Assembly (NCBI RefSeq): GCF_000422345.1
Contig: NZ_AULP01000001.1
Span: 1-64,000 of the forward strand
Reading direction: 5' to 3'
DNA: 64,000 nt
Source: Neomelitea salexigens DSM 19753
GTDB taxonomy: Bacteria; Pseudomonadota; Gammaproteobacteria; Pseudomonadales; Spongiibacteraceae
Position numbers and translations under genes: made by a program. The notes under the pieces were generated by a model. That model saw only the letters and a list, made by a program, of their open reading frames with translations, was not told the DNA's origin and made no database searches. Below, one piece after another: positions 1 to 10,143 of the stretch. Numbering within the stretch: the stretch's first letter is position 1; every line of letters begins with the position of its first letter.

Positions 1-31
1 TGAACTCTTCTGGATAACGCTGCTTGCTCAT
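1..31 (-). CDS. IS3-family transposase OrfA, N-terminal fragment only
   Basis: The minus strand from position 31 encodes MSKQRYPEEF before the window ends. This matches the characteristic start of IS3-family OrfA proteins, which carry a helix-turn-helix that binds the element ends and are normally joined to OrfB by programmed frameshifting. A good ribosome binding site (GAGAGG, five bases upstream) supports the ATG at 31. An in-frame ATG at 52 could give a form seven residues longer. Nothing beyond the first ten residues can be judged. Confidence 0.7.
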   Translation of the reverse strand, partial: MSKQRYPEEF

Positions 32-94
32 AAACACCTCTCTTTGTGCCATTTTCTATGGCTAAAAGGTGTCTAGCAAACTGGGGGCGATTCA
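1..94 (-). mobile_element. End of an IS3-family insertion sequence, cut by the window edge
   Basis: Read on the minus strand from position 94, the sequence starts TGAATCGCCCCCAGTTTG, a pattern typical of the terminal inverted repeat of IS3-family elements. It leads within about 60 bases to the start of an orfA-type transposase gene. Only this end is in the window; the rest of the element lies to the left, so its full length, second end and target duplication cannot be seen. The outer boundary could be a base or two further out (position 96). The family assignment is recalled from general knowledge of IS3 ends and the OrfA N-terminus, not from a search. Confidence 0.7.
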
Positions 95-554
95 CAGTGC
101 CTTCCAGATATTGGTATGTATGGATCACTGAGGCAAGAATAAAAGAACTTAAAACGATCCTTACACGTGAGCGATAACGTTTGGAAAATCTCATACGATA
201 TATGCTGATGTTTCATTCGCATGCGCAACTGCGAATATGAGACCCATTCGCAATCTCAGTGAGATTCTCCAGTTGCTGGAGCGGTGTTAACCGCTCGGAT
301 GGCGATCTACTTATGTTCGCATAATATATATTATGTTAAATATGGTATTTGCATGAGAGCGAGAGGTTGGCATTTGTGGCCATCCTTCTATTTCACTAAA
401 CGAAACCTTCCAATTTGCTGAATTTCCATGGATAGCCCTGAATTCTTTAACCAGCGGGACTTTAATTGCTCAATGTATAGCACTGCTGCCTTGGATAGCC
501 GTTGATTCTTGACTACTGTTCGTAGCTCAACTCGGCGCCAAGGAGAAATGGAGC
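95..554. other. Non-coding stretch rich in palindromes
   Basis: No convincing gene is seen between the IS end and the DUF3892 gene. Between 215 and 335 there is a run of short perfect inverted repeats: ATTCGCA/TGCGAAT (215-221 and 230-236, 8-base spacer), AATCTCA/TGAGATT (252-266), CTCCAG/CTGGAG (267-281), GAGCGG/CCGCTC (279-296) and the 16-base palindrome CATAATATATATTATG (320-335). The rest is AT-rich and unremarkable. The repeats could be recombinase or regulator binding sites, or a structured RNA; the sequence alone does not decide. Confidence 0.6.
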
Positions 555-839
555 ATGGCTATTGAAATTAAGTGCATAAACAAACAAGACCGCTACGATC
601 CAAGCGAGCGAATAACGCATGTTGGTGGCTTGAATGACGATATGTCCCGCTGGAAACTCACTCAGAAAGAAGCCATTGAAGGCATAGATAATGGGAAATG
701 GGAGTTTTATGTTGGGACTACGCTCCTGGGGCGTGCACAAGTTGTAGTTCGAACGAGCCGGTTTGGGAATAAATATCTAACCACTGAACCAGATGGCGAG
801 ACTCAGAATAACCTCTTAAGTCTCCCTGAATGCCCTTGA
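555..839 (+). CDS. DUF3892 domain protein
   Basis: This is a 94-residue protein of unknown function. The pattern KxDRYDPxERITHVGG near residues 10-25, the following WKLTQ, and GNKYLTTEPDG with LLSLPEC at the C-terminus are the conserved signatures of the DUF3892 family. The family consists of small, often island-borne proteins of roughly this length, so the gene looks complete. A ribosome binding site (AAGGAG) precedes the ATG at 555. It lies between an IS element and a tyrosine recombinase, so it is probably accessory. No catalytic residues or membrane segments are evident, and I assign no function. Confidence 0.75.
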   Translation: MAIEIKCINKQDRYDPSERITHVGGLNDDMSRWKLTQKEAIEGIDNGKWEFYVGTTLLGRAQVVVRTSRFGNKYLTTEPDGETQNNLLSLPECP

Positions 840-1007
840 TTGGGCTTGAGATAGCGAATGCTGAGCTTATCTCTCCAGTGGATGAGTTCAGTATTCCCTT
901 TGTAGAGGCCCGAAAATTTCACCGGACGGTTGGCACTGCTTGTGATCGCTAAGGCGAGTATATTACTTCGATGGTGATAAATTTCGATCACAACAGACTC
1001 TCACCGC

Positions 1008-1042
1008 AATAATCCGTTAAAATATCATTATTACGGATTATT
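1008..1042. promoter_or_regulatory. Perfect 10-bp inverted repeat upstream of the integrase
   Basis: AATAATCCGT (1008-1017) and ACGGATTATT (1033-1042) form a perfect inverted repeat with a 15-base AT-rich spacer, ending 24 bases before the integrase start codon. The position suits an operator or a recombinase arm or core site. A role as a simple hairpin is also possible. Confidence 0.4.
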
Positions 1043-1066
1043 CTTGCAGCCCTCTTCGAGGTTTCC

Positions 1067-1837
1067 ATGCCCAAATCTGGCCAGGCGCGCGTACTCACTG
1101 CTGAGCAACAAGACCATGTCTTCGACGTGATCCAGCATCACCGGCATCCTGAAAAGAACACGGCGATCATGCAGATCAGTTTCAAGCTTGGACTTCGGGC
1201 CCAAGAGATTGCCCTGCTTCAGATAAAAGAGATTGCGAAACTGAATCCCTCAGGTACCAACTTCAAGCTTCTCGAAGTCATGAGCCTGCCAGCAGCCTAC
1301 ACCAAAGGCGCCGATGCTATGGGACGCTCCCAAAGTCAGTATCAGCGCAGAACGGTCAGTTTCGATGTAGCCCGTTTCAATCAAGTGGTTCAGCAGATTG
1401 AAGCGCTAGCTAAAGCCGGTGCTGACGTGAATCCTGAAGATTTTTACCCACCCGTTCGAAAACATAGCGGAAAATCGCGAGATCTTCCTATGGTAGATGC
1501 GGCTCTTCGCGCCGCCATAGCGGACTATTTGCGTCTACGGATAGAAAAAGCCGGAACGCTCAAGCCCTCCTCCCCTCTTTTTATTACTCAAAAAGGTGGG
1601 GCCTATTCTCCGAACACCTTGCAGGAACACATGGCCGTCATGCTCAGGGTCTGGGCCGGTGTAGAAAAAGCAAGCTCACACAGTGGTCGCCGATCATTGA
1701 TCACGAATGTCATTCACAAACAGAAAAAGTCAGTAAAAGTTGCCCAAAAAATTGCGGGGCACGTAAATCCTTCTACAACATTAATTTATGAAGAGCCGCC
1801 TGAAATAGCGATATCTGAAGCATTGCGAGACTTATAG
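1067..1837 (+). CDS. Tyrosine recombinase / phage-type integrase
   Basis: This 256-residue site-specific recombinase would cut and rejoin DNA through a covalent 3'-phosphotyrosine intermediate. The catalytic set is visible: Arg44 in GLRAQE, His205 and Arg208 in HSGRR, His232 in AGH and the nucleophile Tyr241 in TLIYE. The HxxR motif reads HSGR rather than the more common HxLRH. The protein is short and lacks a long arm-binding N-terminal domain, so it resembles the small integrase-like recombinases of plasmids and islands. A 10-bp inverted repeat lies just upstream. It sits between a DUF3892 gene and the metal-efflux genes and probably mobilises, or once mobilised, part of this region. No attachment site pair was identified. 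Confidence 0.85.
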   Translation: MPKSGQARVLTAEQQDHVFDVIQHHRHPEKNTAIMQISFKLGLRAQEIALLQIKEIAKLNPSGTNFKLLEVMSLPAAYTKGADAMGRSQSQYQRRTVSFDVARFNQVVQQIEALAKAGADVNPEDFYPPVRKHSGKSRDLPMVDAALRAAIADYLRLRIEKAGTLKPSSPLFITQKGGAYSPNTLQEHMAVMLRVWAGVEKASSHSGRRSLITNVIHKQKKSVKVAQKIAGHVNPSTTLIYEEPPEIAISEALRDL

Positions 1838-2055
1838 AATTGTCTTCATTGCGACAGGAGCGGACTCTAGCCTTTTCGGCGTGGTGGTCGGCTGCTGGTC
1901 AATAGCAGACAGTCAGGTCATTTGATCTTCAAAGCAACGAGAAGAGCCCATACCACCTAGGCTAGATCTATCATCGATTTTTAAGTAGGCCTGCAGACCC
2001 AATATCAAGCCATCACCTTCGTCAATCCTGAAACTTTATTCAATCGCCTGTGTCG

Positions 2056-2061
2056 TATACT
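2056..2061 (+). promoter_or_regulatory. Possible -10 element of the metal-efflux operon
   Basis: TATACT lies 41 bases upstream of the czcI-like start codon. The sequence 17 bases further up (around TTTATT) is only a weak -35 match, so an activator-dependent promoter would be plausible. No regulator gene (two-component or MerR type) is adjacent. Confidence 0.25.
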
Positions 2062-2101
2062 CTTTCGAACCATGCTTTTTCTCTAACCACATTTATTCGA
2101 T

Positions 2102-2440
2102 ATGAAAAGCCACATCCGCATCATCTATATGCTTGTCGCCCTGATTGCATCGCAATCCGTGTGGGCAATGCTGGATGAACACGGTGTTAATGGCGACACT
2201 GCAGCTAGCGAAGAATTACGCCATGATGGACATGCTGCGGATGCGAGTGATAAAGGACAACACAGTGATGATGCAGAAAGCTGTGTCCACTGCTGTCATT
2301 GCCATTTTCATCAAACGTCCTTCTTACCCCCCTCTAATGCCCTCGTCGAGCGGACTAGCCGAGGCACGAAAGCCATGAGCTATCTCGCCTGGCTAACGGA
2401 AGCTAATCAAACCACGCCGTTCAGACCGCCAATTCAATAA
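2102..2440 (+). CDS. CzcI-like periplasmic metal-binding protein
   Basis: This is a 112-residue exported protein with an N-terminal signal peptide (hydrophobic residues 7-22, ending SVWA). It has a His/Asp-rich middle, a dense Cys/His cluster CVHCCHCHFH near residues 60-70, and a C-terminus ending RPPIQ. Small proteins of this design, with a terminal RPP motif and a place directly before czcCBA, are the CzcI-type proteins thought to modulate efflux of zinc, cobalt and cadmium. It starts 388 bases before czcC and runs in the same direction, so it is probably the first gene of the operon. The Cys/His cluster could bind metal directly in the periplasm. The assignment rests on position and composition more than on conserved sequence. 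Confidence 0.6.
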   Translation: MKSHIRIIYMLVALIASQSVWAMLDEHGVNGDTAASEELRHDGHAADASDKGQHSDDAESCVHCCHCHFHQTSFLPPSNALVERTSRGTKAMSYLAWLTEANQTTPFRPPIQ

Positions 2441-2489
2441 ATCCTGTTTCAACCAAAACTTTTTTGCGTTAACACAACAGGATTAATCC

Positions 2490-3752
2490 ATGAATATCAT
2501 GTATCTCCCGTGCAGGCGGTGGCTTGCGCTGGTGCTGTGCCTGGCTGCCTCTGCTGCCCAAGCGCAGCTAACACTACAGGAAGCCATAACTCGCGCGCTT
2601 GACGAAAACCCTCAGCTACAGGTTTTTCCTTTACGGCAACAGGCCGCTGAAGCACAACGAGAGTCGGCCAATCTGAGGCCCGGGTACACGCTGGGTATCG
2701 CAGCGGAAAATCTCGCAGGTAGTGGCGAGTTCTCCGGAACGGACAAGGCGGAATATGCGCTCTCTATTGGTTCGGTTATCGAGCTAGGCGGAAAACGCTC
2801 GGCCCGCACGGCATTGGCCGACACTCGCTACGCGCAAATTGCGCTGGAGCGTGAGATCGCTGCGCTGGATTTGATCGCTGCGGTAACCCAGGGCTTTGCC
2901 ACGGTTCTCAGTTTGCAGCAGCAAATTGAAGTCGAAGAACGGGCATTGCAGCTGGCTAACGAATCCTTGTCTGTTGCCTCACGGCTTGCCCGTAACGGCG
3001 CGGCGCCAGATGCCGACCGACTCAGGGCGAAGGCTCAACAGGCTCAGGTTGAACTGAATCTTGCCGCGCTGCAGGCCAAATATGACGTCGAAAAGCTCGC
3101 GTTGGCAACCTTATGGGGCGCAGGCGAAGCTCAGTTTGAAGATGTCAGCGGGGATCTCTTTGCTAATCCGGCGCCGGATGACTTTCCCATCCTGTGGCGT
3201 CGCGTGGAGTCATCCCCCGGCATCGCGATAATGGCGTCCGAACAGAGAATGGCTGAGGCCGAACTGGCACTGGTACGCAGTCAATCCAGCGCCAATGTTG
3301 GTTGGCGTCTGGGCGTGCGGCGCGATCAGTTCAGCGGTGACTCGGGCTTGATCGCCAGCATGGACATTCCTCTATTCTCAGGCGGGCGCAATCGCGGCGA
3401 AGAAAAAGCGGCTCGAGCGCAGCTCGAAAGCCAAGCCTACCGCCAGGAGGACGCACGTCTCGCATTGCGCAGAGGCCTTTATCGGGCTTGGAAGACCTAC
3501 CAACAGAGACAATTGGCAACCCGCTCCCTTCAGGCAGACGTCATACCGGCATTGGAGTCGGCGCAAGCCCATACACGCCGGGCCTATGAACAAGGGCGCT
3601 ATCGCTATACCGACTGGTTAGCTGCTCAGAATGAACTGCTGGATGCACAGCGGCGGCTGATCAGCGAGGCAACCAGTGCCCTCTACCATCAGGCCTTGAT
3701 CGAGCAGCTCACAGCGACTCCGCTCAGCGAGGAGAGCCGCCATGACCAATGA
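2490..3752 (+). CDS. czcC: Outer-membrane factor of a heavy-metal RND efflux pump (CzcC)
   Basis: This 420-residue protein belongs to the TolC-like outer membrane efflux family. The trimeric barrel and tunnel connect the inner-membrane pump CzcA through the adaptor CzcB to the outside. A signal peptide ends at AAQAQ (about residue 25) and is followed by LTLQEAITRALDENP, the standard opening of this family. Two long helical repeats rich in Ala, Gln, Arg and Glu fill the rest, and the length is normal. The gene overlaps the upstream-extended reading frame of czcB by about 10 bases and lies 49 bases after the czcI-like gene. Substrates are inferred from the pump subunit: divalent cations such as zinc, cobalt and cadmium. 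Confidence 0.9.
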   Translation: MNIMYLPCRRWLALVLCLAASAAQAQLTLQEAITRALDENPQLQVFPLRQQAAEAQRESANLRPGYTLGIAAENLAGSGEFSGTDKAEYALSIGSVIELGGKRSARTALADTRYAQIALEREIAALDLIAAVTQGFATVLSLQQQIEVEERALQLANESLSVASRLARNGAAPDADRLRAKAQQAQVELNLAALQAKYDVEKLALATLWGAGEAQFEDVSGDLFANPAPDDFPILWRRVESSPGIAIMASEQRMAEAELALVRSQSSANVGWRLGVRRDQFSGDSGLIASMDIPLFSGGRNRGEEKAARAQLESQAYRQEDARLALRRGLYRAWKTYQQRQLATRSLQADVIPALESAQAHTRRAYEQGRYRYTDWLAAQNELLDAQRRLISEATSALYHQALIEQLTATPLSEESRHDQ

Positions 3753-3768
3753 ATTCGGAAGACACATC

Positions 3769-7847
<4,079 letters not shown>

Positions 7848-7857
7848 CCTATAGGAA

Positions 7858-7887
7858 ATGACTGGCAGCAAAACTGCTGCCAGTCAT
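7858..7887. terminator. Long perfect hairpin between czcA and the DUF3703 gene
   Basis: ATGACTGGCAGCA (7858-7870) and TGCTGCCAGTCAT (7875-7887) form a perfect 13-bp stem with a four-base AAAC loop, ten bases after the czcA stop codon and 21 bases from the end of the converging DUF3703 gene. There is no strong U-tract on either side, so it may be a bidirectional terminator or an mRNA-end stabiliser. Confidence 0.6.
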
Positions 7888-7908
7888 ACCGAGTTTCAGC
7901 AAAAAGGG

Positions 7909-8277
7909 TCACGACCCTCCTGCTTTGGCCTTGGCAATAATCGCTTCGAGTTCCGGTTTAATCGGCAAGGGCTTCACGGGGCTGATATTACTGCCGCCAG
8001 TATTACCTATCGGCACGCCTTTTATTGCGGTAAGCGCGGCCGCACCGATAATACGAATGATTTGGCCCACGACCTCCCTACGATCTCTCTGACGCAAACC
8101 CCAGCGAAACATCAACCAATGCACCTTAACATGCCATCTGGTGGACTCCTGACCCAGTACATGGGCATTTTCCAAATGACGAAAACCTGTTACTGCATCG
8201 CCAAATGCCTCAGCCTGCCTGGCACGCACTAACTCAAGTTCAATAAAGGGTGCTATCGCCTTTGAAAAACGCACCAT
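7909..8277 (-). CDS. DUF3703 family protein
   Basis: This is a 122-residue soluble protein. The central LENAHVLGQ, the His pairs spaced along HxKxHWLM, the GNTGGSN motif and the C-terminal LPIKPELEAII are the hallmarks of DUF3703. Members are commonly found beside czc, mer and other metal-resistance genes, which matches its place convergent with czcA. The biochemical role is not established; the conserved histidines would allow metal binding, but that is a guess. The gene appears full length. Confidence 0.75.
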   Translation of the reverse strand: MVRFSKAIAPFIELELVRARQAEAFGDAVTGFRHLENAHVLGQESTRWHVKVHWLMFRWGLRQRDRREVVGQIIRIIGAAALTAIKGVPIGNTGGSNISPVKPLPIKPELEAIIAKAKAGGS

Positions 8278-8514
8278 CCCGCACTTTCCTTTGCTTTAAA
8301 GATCCACTAACCCGCTTTGTGTGACGGTATCCGTCGGGCGCCATTATTTAACCGAAGAATTATTGACTAGCGTTTAATCTAGCCACTTAACCTAGGTTGA
8401 GGGTCAGCCCCGGCGGTCGGCGAATTGCTTTTGGGAAACCGATGTCCGCTATGTGACTACTGTTGCCATTGCCTGCGGCACTATGGGTGTCGGCTTTGTG
8501 CCAAAAGTCGTCCA
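8278..8514. other. Intergenic stretch without a supported gene
   Basis: No gene is supported here. A plus-strand open stretch of 41 codons between stops (8396-8518) reads like the tail of a hydrophobic protein (VAIACGTMGVGFVPKVV) but matches nothing I know. It may be a remnant left by rearrangement. Confidence 0.4.
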
Positions 8515-9249
8515 TCAATGAAAATCCACCCCGTCCAAAAAATGCCCGCCATCGGCAGTGAGCACATTGGTGTAGATCTCGGTGCTTTCGATCGACTTGT
8601 GGCCCAGTAGCTGACTCACGATCTTCAGCGGTCGACCGTGTAGCAGCAGATGTATCGCAAAGCTGTGCCGAAAGGTATGACAGGTAATATTGATCGGCGC
8701 GCCCCCGACTCTTTCCACTAAATCGTGGATATGCCGGTTCACCGTCTGGCGCGCCATCGTAAAAATCCGCTCGTCTTGGCGAAAATGCCCCGCGTACAGG
8801 TAGCTCTGGATGCGGTCTTGCAATAAGGGATCGACTATGGGGACGGCGCGTTTGGGGCTGCGCGCCAATTGGACCTTGGTGGGCCGCCCCGGACCCTGCT
8901 TGAGCGTGCGCAGCACCACCAGAAAATCATAGCCATCATCGCGGAAGTGGCCCGGCGTGAGCGCCAGCACCTCGGAGACACGTGCGCCGGTGGTCCACAT
9001 CAAATCGAGTATCAGGCGGTAGGTCGGGTGCTTTTCGGCGTCGAGCAGGCCCAGGACTTCCGGTTTGAGCAGGTAGGCCGGCATGGCGTCGATGGTGTCG
9101 AGCACCAGTTCGCGCTTGGCGATCAGGCGGTCCCAGTCGATCTGCACGTGCTGGATGGGGAACGTGTCCGGGCGCGGCGTTTTCGGGTAGAAAAGCCGTT
9201 TGGGCCGGGGCGCGGGAAATCCGCCGCCGCTGGCGTGAATCCGTACCAT
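8515..9249 (-). CDS. Tyrosine recombinase / integrase
   Basis: This 244-residue recombinase is unrelated in detail to the one at 1067. The catalytic residues are clear: Arg90 in TTGARVSEV, a Lys in the beta-hairpin region (117 or 133), His191 and Arg194 in HTFRHSF, His217 in LLGHKS and the nucleophile Tyr226 in EIYTN. The N-terminal 60 residues are basic and Pro-rich and would form a short core-binding part. It is transcribed away from the Tn7-like genes. Just upstream of its start is an inverted repeat with the 7-8-7 geometry expected of a core site (9296-9317). It could be an island integrase, a cargo gene or a multimer-resolution enzyme. Confidence 0.88.
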   Translation of the reverse strand: MVRIHASGGGFPAPRPKRLFYPKTPRPDTFPIQHVQIDWDRLIAKRELVLDTIDAMPAYLLKPEVLGLLDAEKHPTYRLILDLMWTTGARVSEVLALTPGHFRDDGYDFLVVLRTLKQGPGRPTKVQLARSPKRAVPIVDPLLQDRIQSYLYAGHFRQDERIFTMARQTVNRHIHDLVERVGGAPINITCHTFRHSFAIHLLLHGRPLKIVSQLLGHKSIESTEIYTNVLTADGGHFLDGVDFH

Positions 9250-9295
9250 TTCACTAGGCTCTCGGGTGCACCTTCGTCCCCGTTATACGCCCCAC

Positions 9296-9317
9296 TTTCC
9301 GCCGCGGCAAGCGGAAA
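9296..9317. other. Candidate tyrosine-recombinase core site
   Basis: TTTCCGC (9296-9302) and GCGGAAA (9311-9317) are perfect 7-bp inverted arms around an 8-bp spacer. This is the layout of core sites used by tyrosine recombinases, and it lies 47 bases upstream of the minus-strand integrase start. No second copy was noticed in the window. A regulator operator is the main alternative. Confidence 0.35.
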
Positions 9318-9346
9318 AACACGACAAAAATGCCGCCCAAATGCCC

Positions 9347-9373
9347 TGCACCAGACTACCAGTAATTGGTGCA
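9347..9373. promoter_or_regulatory. Inverted repeat upstream of tnsA
   Basis: TGCACCA (9347-9353) and TGGTGCA (9367-9373) form a 7-bp inverted repeat with a 13-base spacer, about 75 bases before the tnsA start. It could be an operator in the divergent promoter region between the integrase and tnsA. Confidence 0.3.
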
Positions 9374-9403
9374 TCTTCGGTTCTTTTAACTCAACACCAA
9401 CAA

Positions 9404-9417
9404 GCGTATAGATAAGA
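9404..9417. other. Candidate TnsB-binding site at the left end of the Tn7-like element
   Basis: GCGTATAGATAAG shares the 8-mer TATAGATA (9407-9414) in opposite orientation with TATCTATA at 14456-14463, on the far side of the tns genes. Oppositely oriented repeats flanking tnsABC are expected for transposase binding sites. The match is short and could be chance. Confidence 0.3.
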
Positions 9418-9447
9418 GCTTACTCTTCTCGCCCTGGGAGTAACGCT

Positions 9448-10143
9448 ATGCGGCCCAACAGCGTGCTCAAAAATCCGTGGACGCTCGATGCGTTACCACG
9501 TGTGAAAGCAGATTCACTGCTGCCCCAACAACATCAGACCCGACGTAAATTCGCTGTTGGCTGTGACTTCTATGTTCAACGTTTCGTTAAGTACCCTGAT
9601 CTTGCAATGTTTCATTCCCTCGCTGAGCTGCTGTTCGCCGCACTGTTGGAAGGTGATCCGGATGTTCGCGGGTTTGTGCCCCAGCCCTTCTCACTTCATG
9701 TAGGTGGCAAGCGATACACCCCCGACTTTTTTGTGCAGCGTGGCGCCACTCAAGAGGTCGTTGAGCTCAAAGCTAAGGTCAGTCTGCCTGAGCCGATGGA
9801 GATGGCCTTGTCGGCGTTTTTTGACTTGCACGGTATGCGTTTTTTCGTAGAACGCAATGAGCTGGTTATGCAGCGAGAGCAGGAGGCTAGAAACTGGCTA
9901 GATATCGTTCGGCGGTTAGCGGCGAATAGACTGTTAGATACCAGTGCGACTCAAATGTCGCTTTGGCAGCGGTTCCAGGCGGAAAAGCAAATGTGCTTCA
10001 GTGACGTGGTGGACGTGTCTGAGCGAGAAGCAAGCTTGCTGGCAGAAATCGCGCTTTTGACCTTGCTCCACAAAGGGAGGGTTCGGACAGAGTTATCAAA
10101 GACACCGCTACTCCCTGATCAGGTGTTTGAACTATGTACCTGA
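9448..10143 (+). CDS. tnsA: TnsA-like transposon endonuclease
   Basis: This 231-residue protein has the fold signature of the TnsA N-terminal nuclease. TnsA cuts the 5' strands at the transposon ends while TnsB cuts the 3' strands, allowing cut-and-paste movement. The PD-(D/E)xK set is visible as Glu60 in SLAEL, Asp93 in YTPDFF and Glu106-x-Lys108 in VELKAK, with the expected spacing. The C-terminal half (about 120-231) would be the winged part that contacts TnsC. A Shine-Dalgarno sequence (GGGAG) lies eight bases before the ATG. The gene overlaps tnsB by ten bases, which indicates translational coupling. With TnsA present the element should be non-replicative, as for Tn7. Confidence 0.82.
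   Translation: MRPNSVLKNPWTLDALPRVKADSLLPQQHQTRRKFAVGCDFYVQRFVKYPDLAMFHSLAELLFAALLEGDPDVRGFVPQPFSLHVGGKRYTPDFFVQRGATQEVVELKAKVSLPEPMEMALSAFFDLHGMRFFVERNELVMQREQEARNWLDIVRRLAANRLLDTSATQMSLWQRFQAEKQMCFSDVVDVSEREASLLAEIALLTLLHKGRVRTELSKTPLLPDQVFELCT

Noticed and set aside
8396-8521. Plus-strand 41-codon open stretch that looks like the tail of a hydrophobic protein
   Set aside because: No start codon, no recognisable family, and it overlaps the end of the integrase on the other strand.
8869-9411. Long plus-strand open frame (180 codons)
   Set aside because: It is the antisense shadow of the integrase gene, whose catalytic residues are all on the minus strand.
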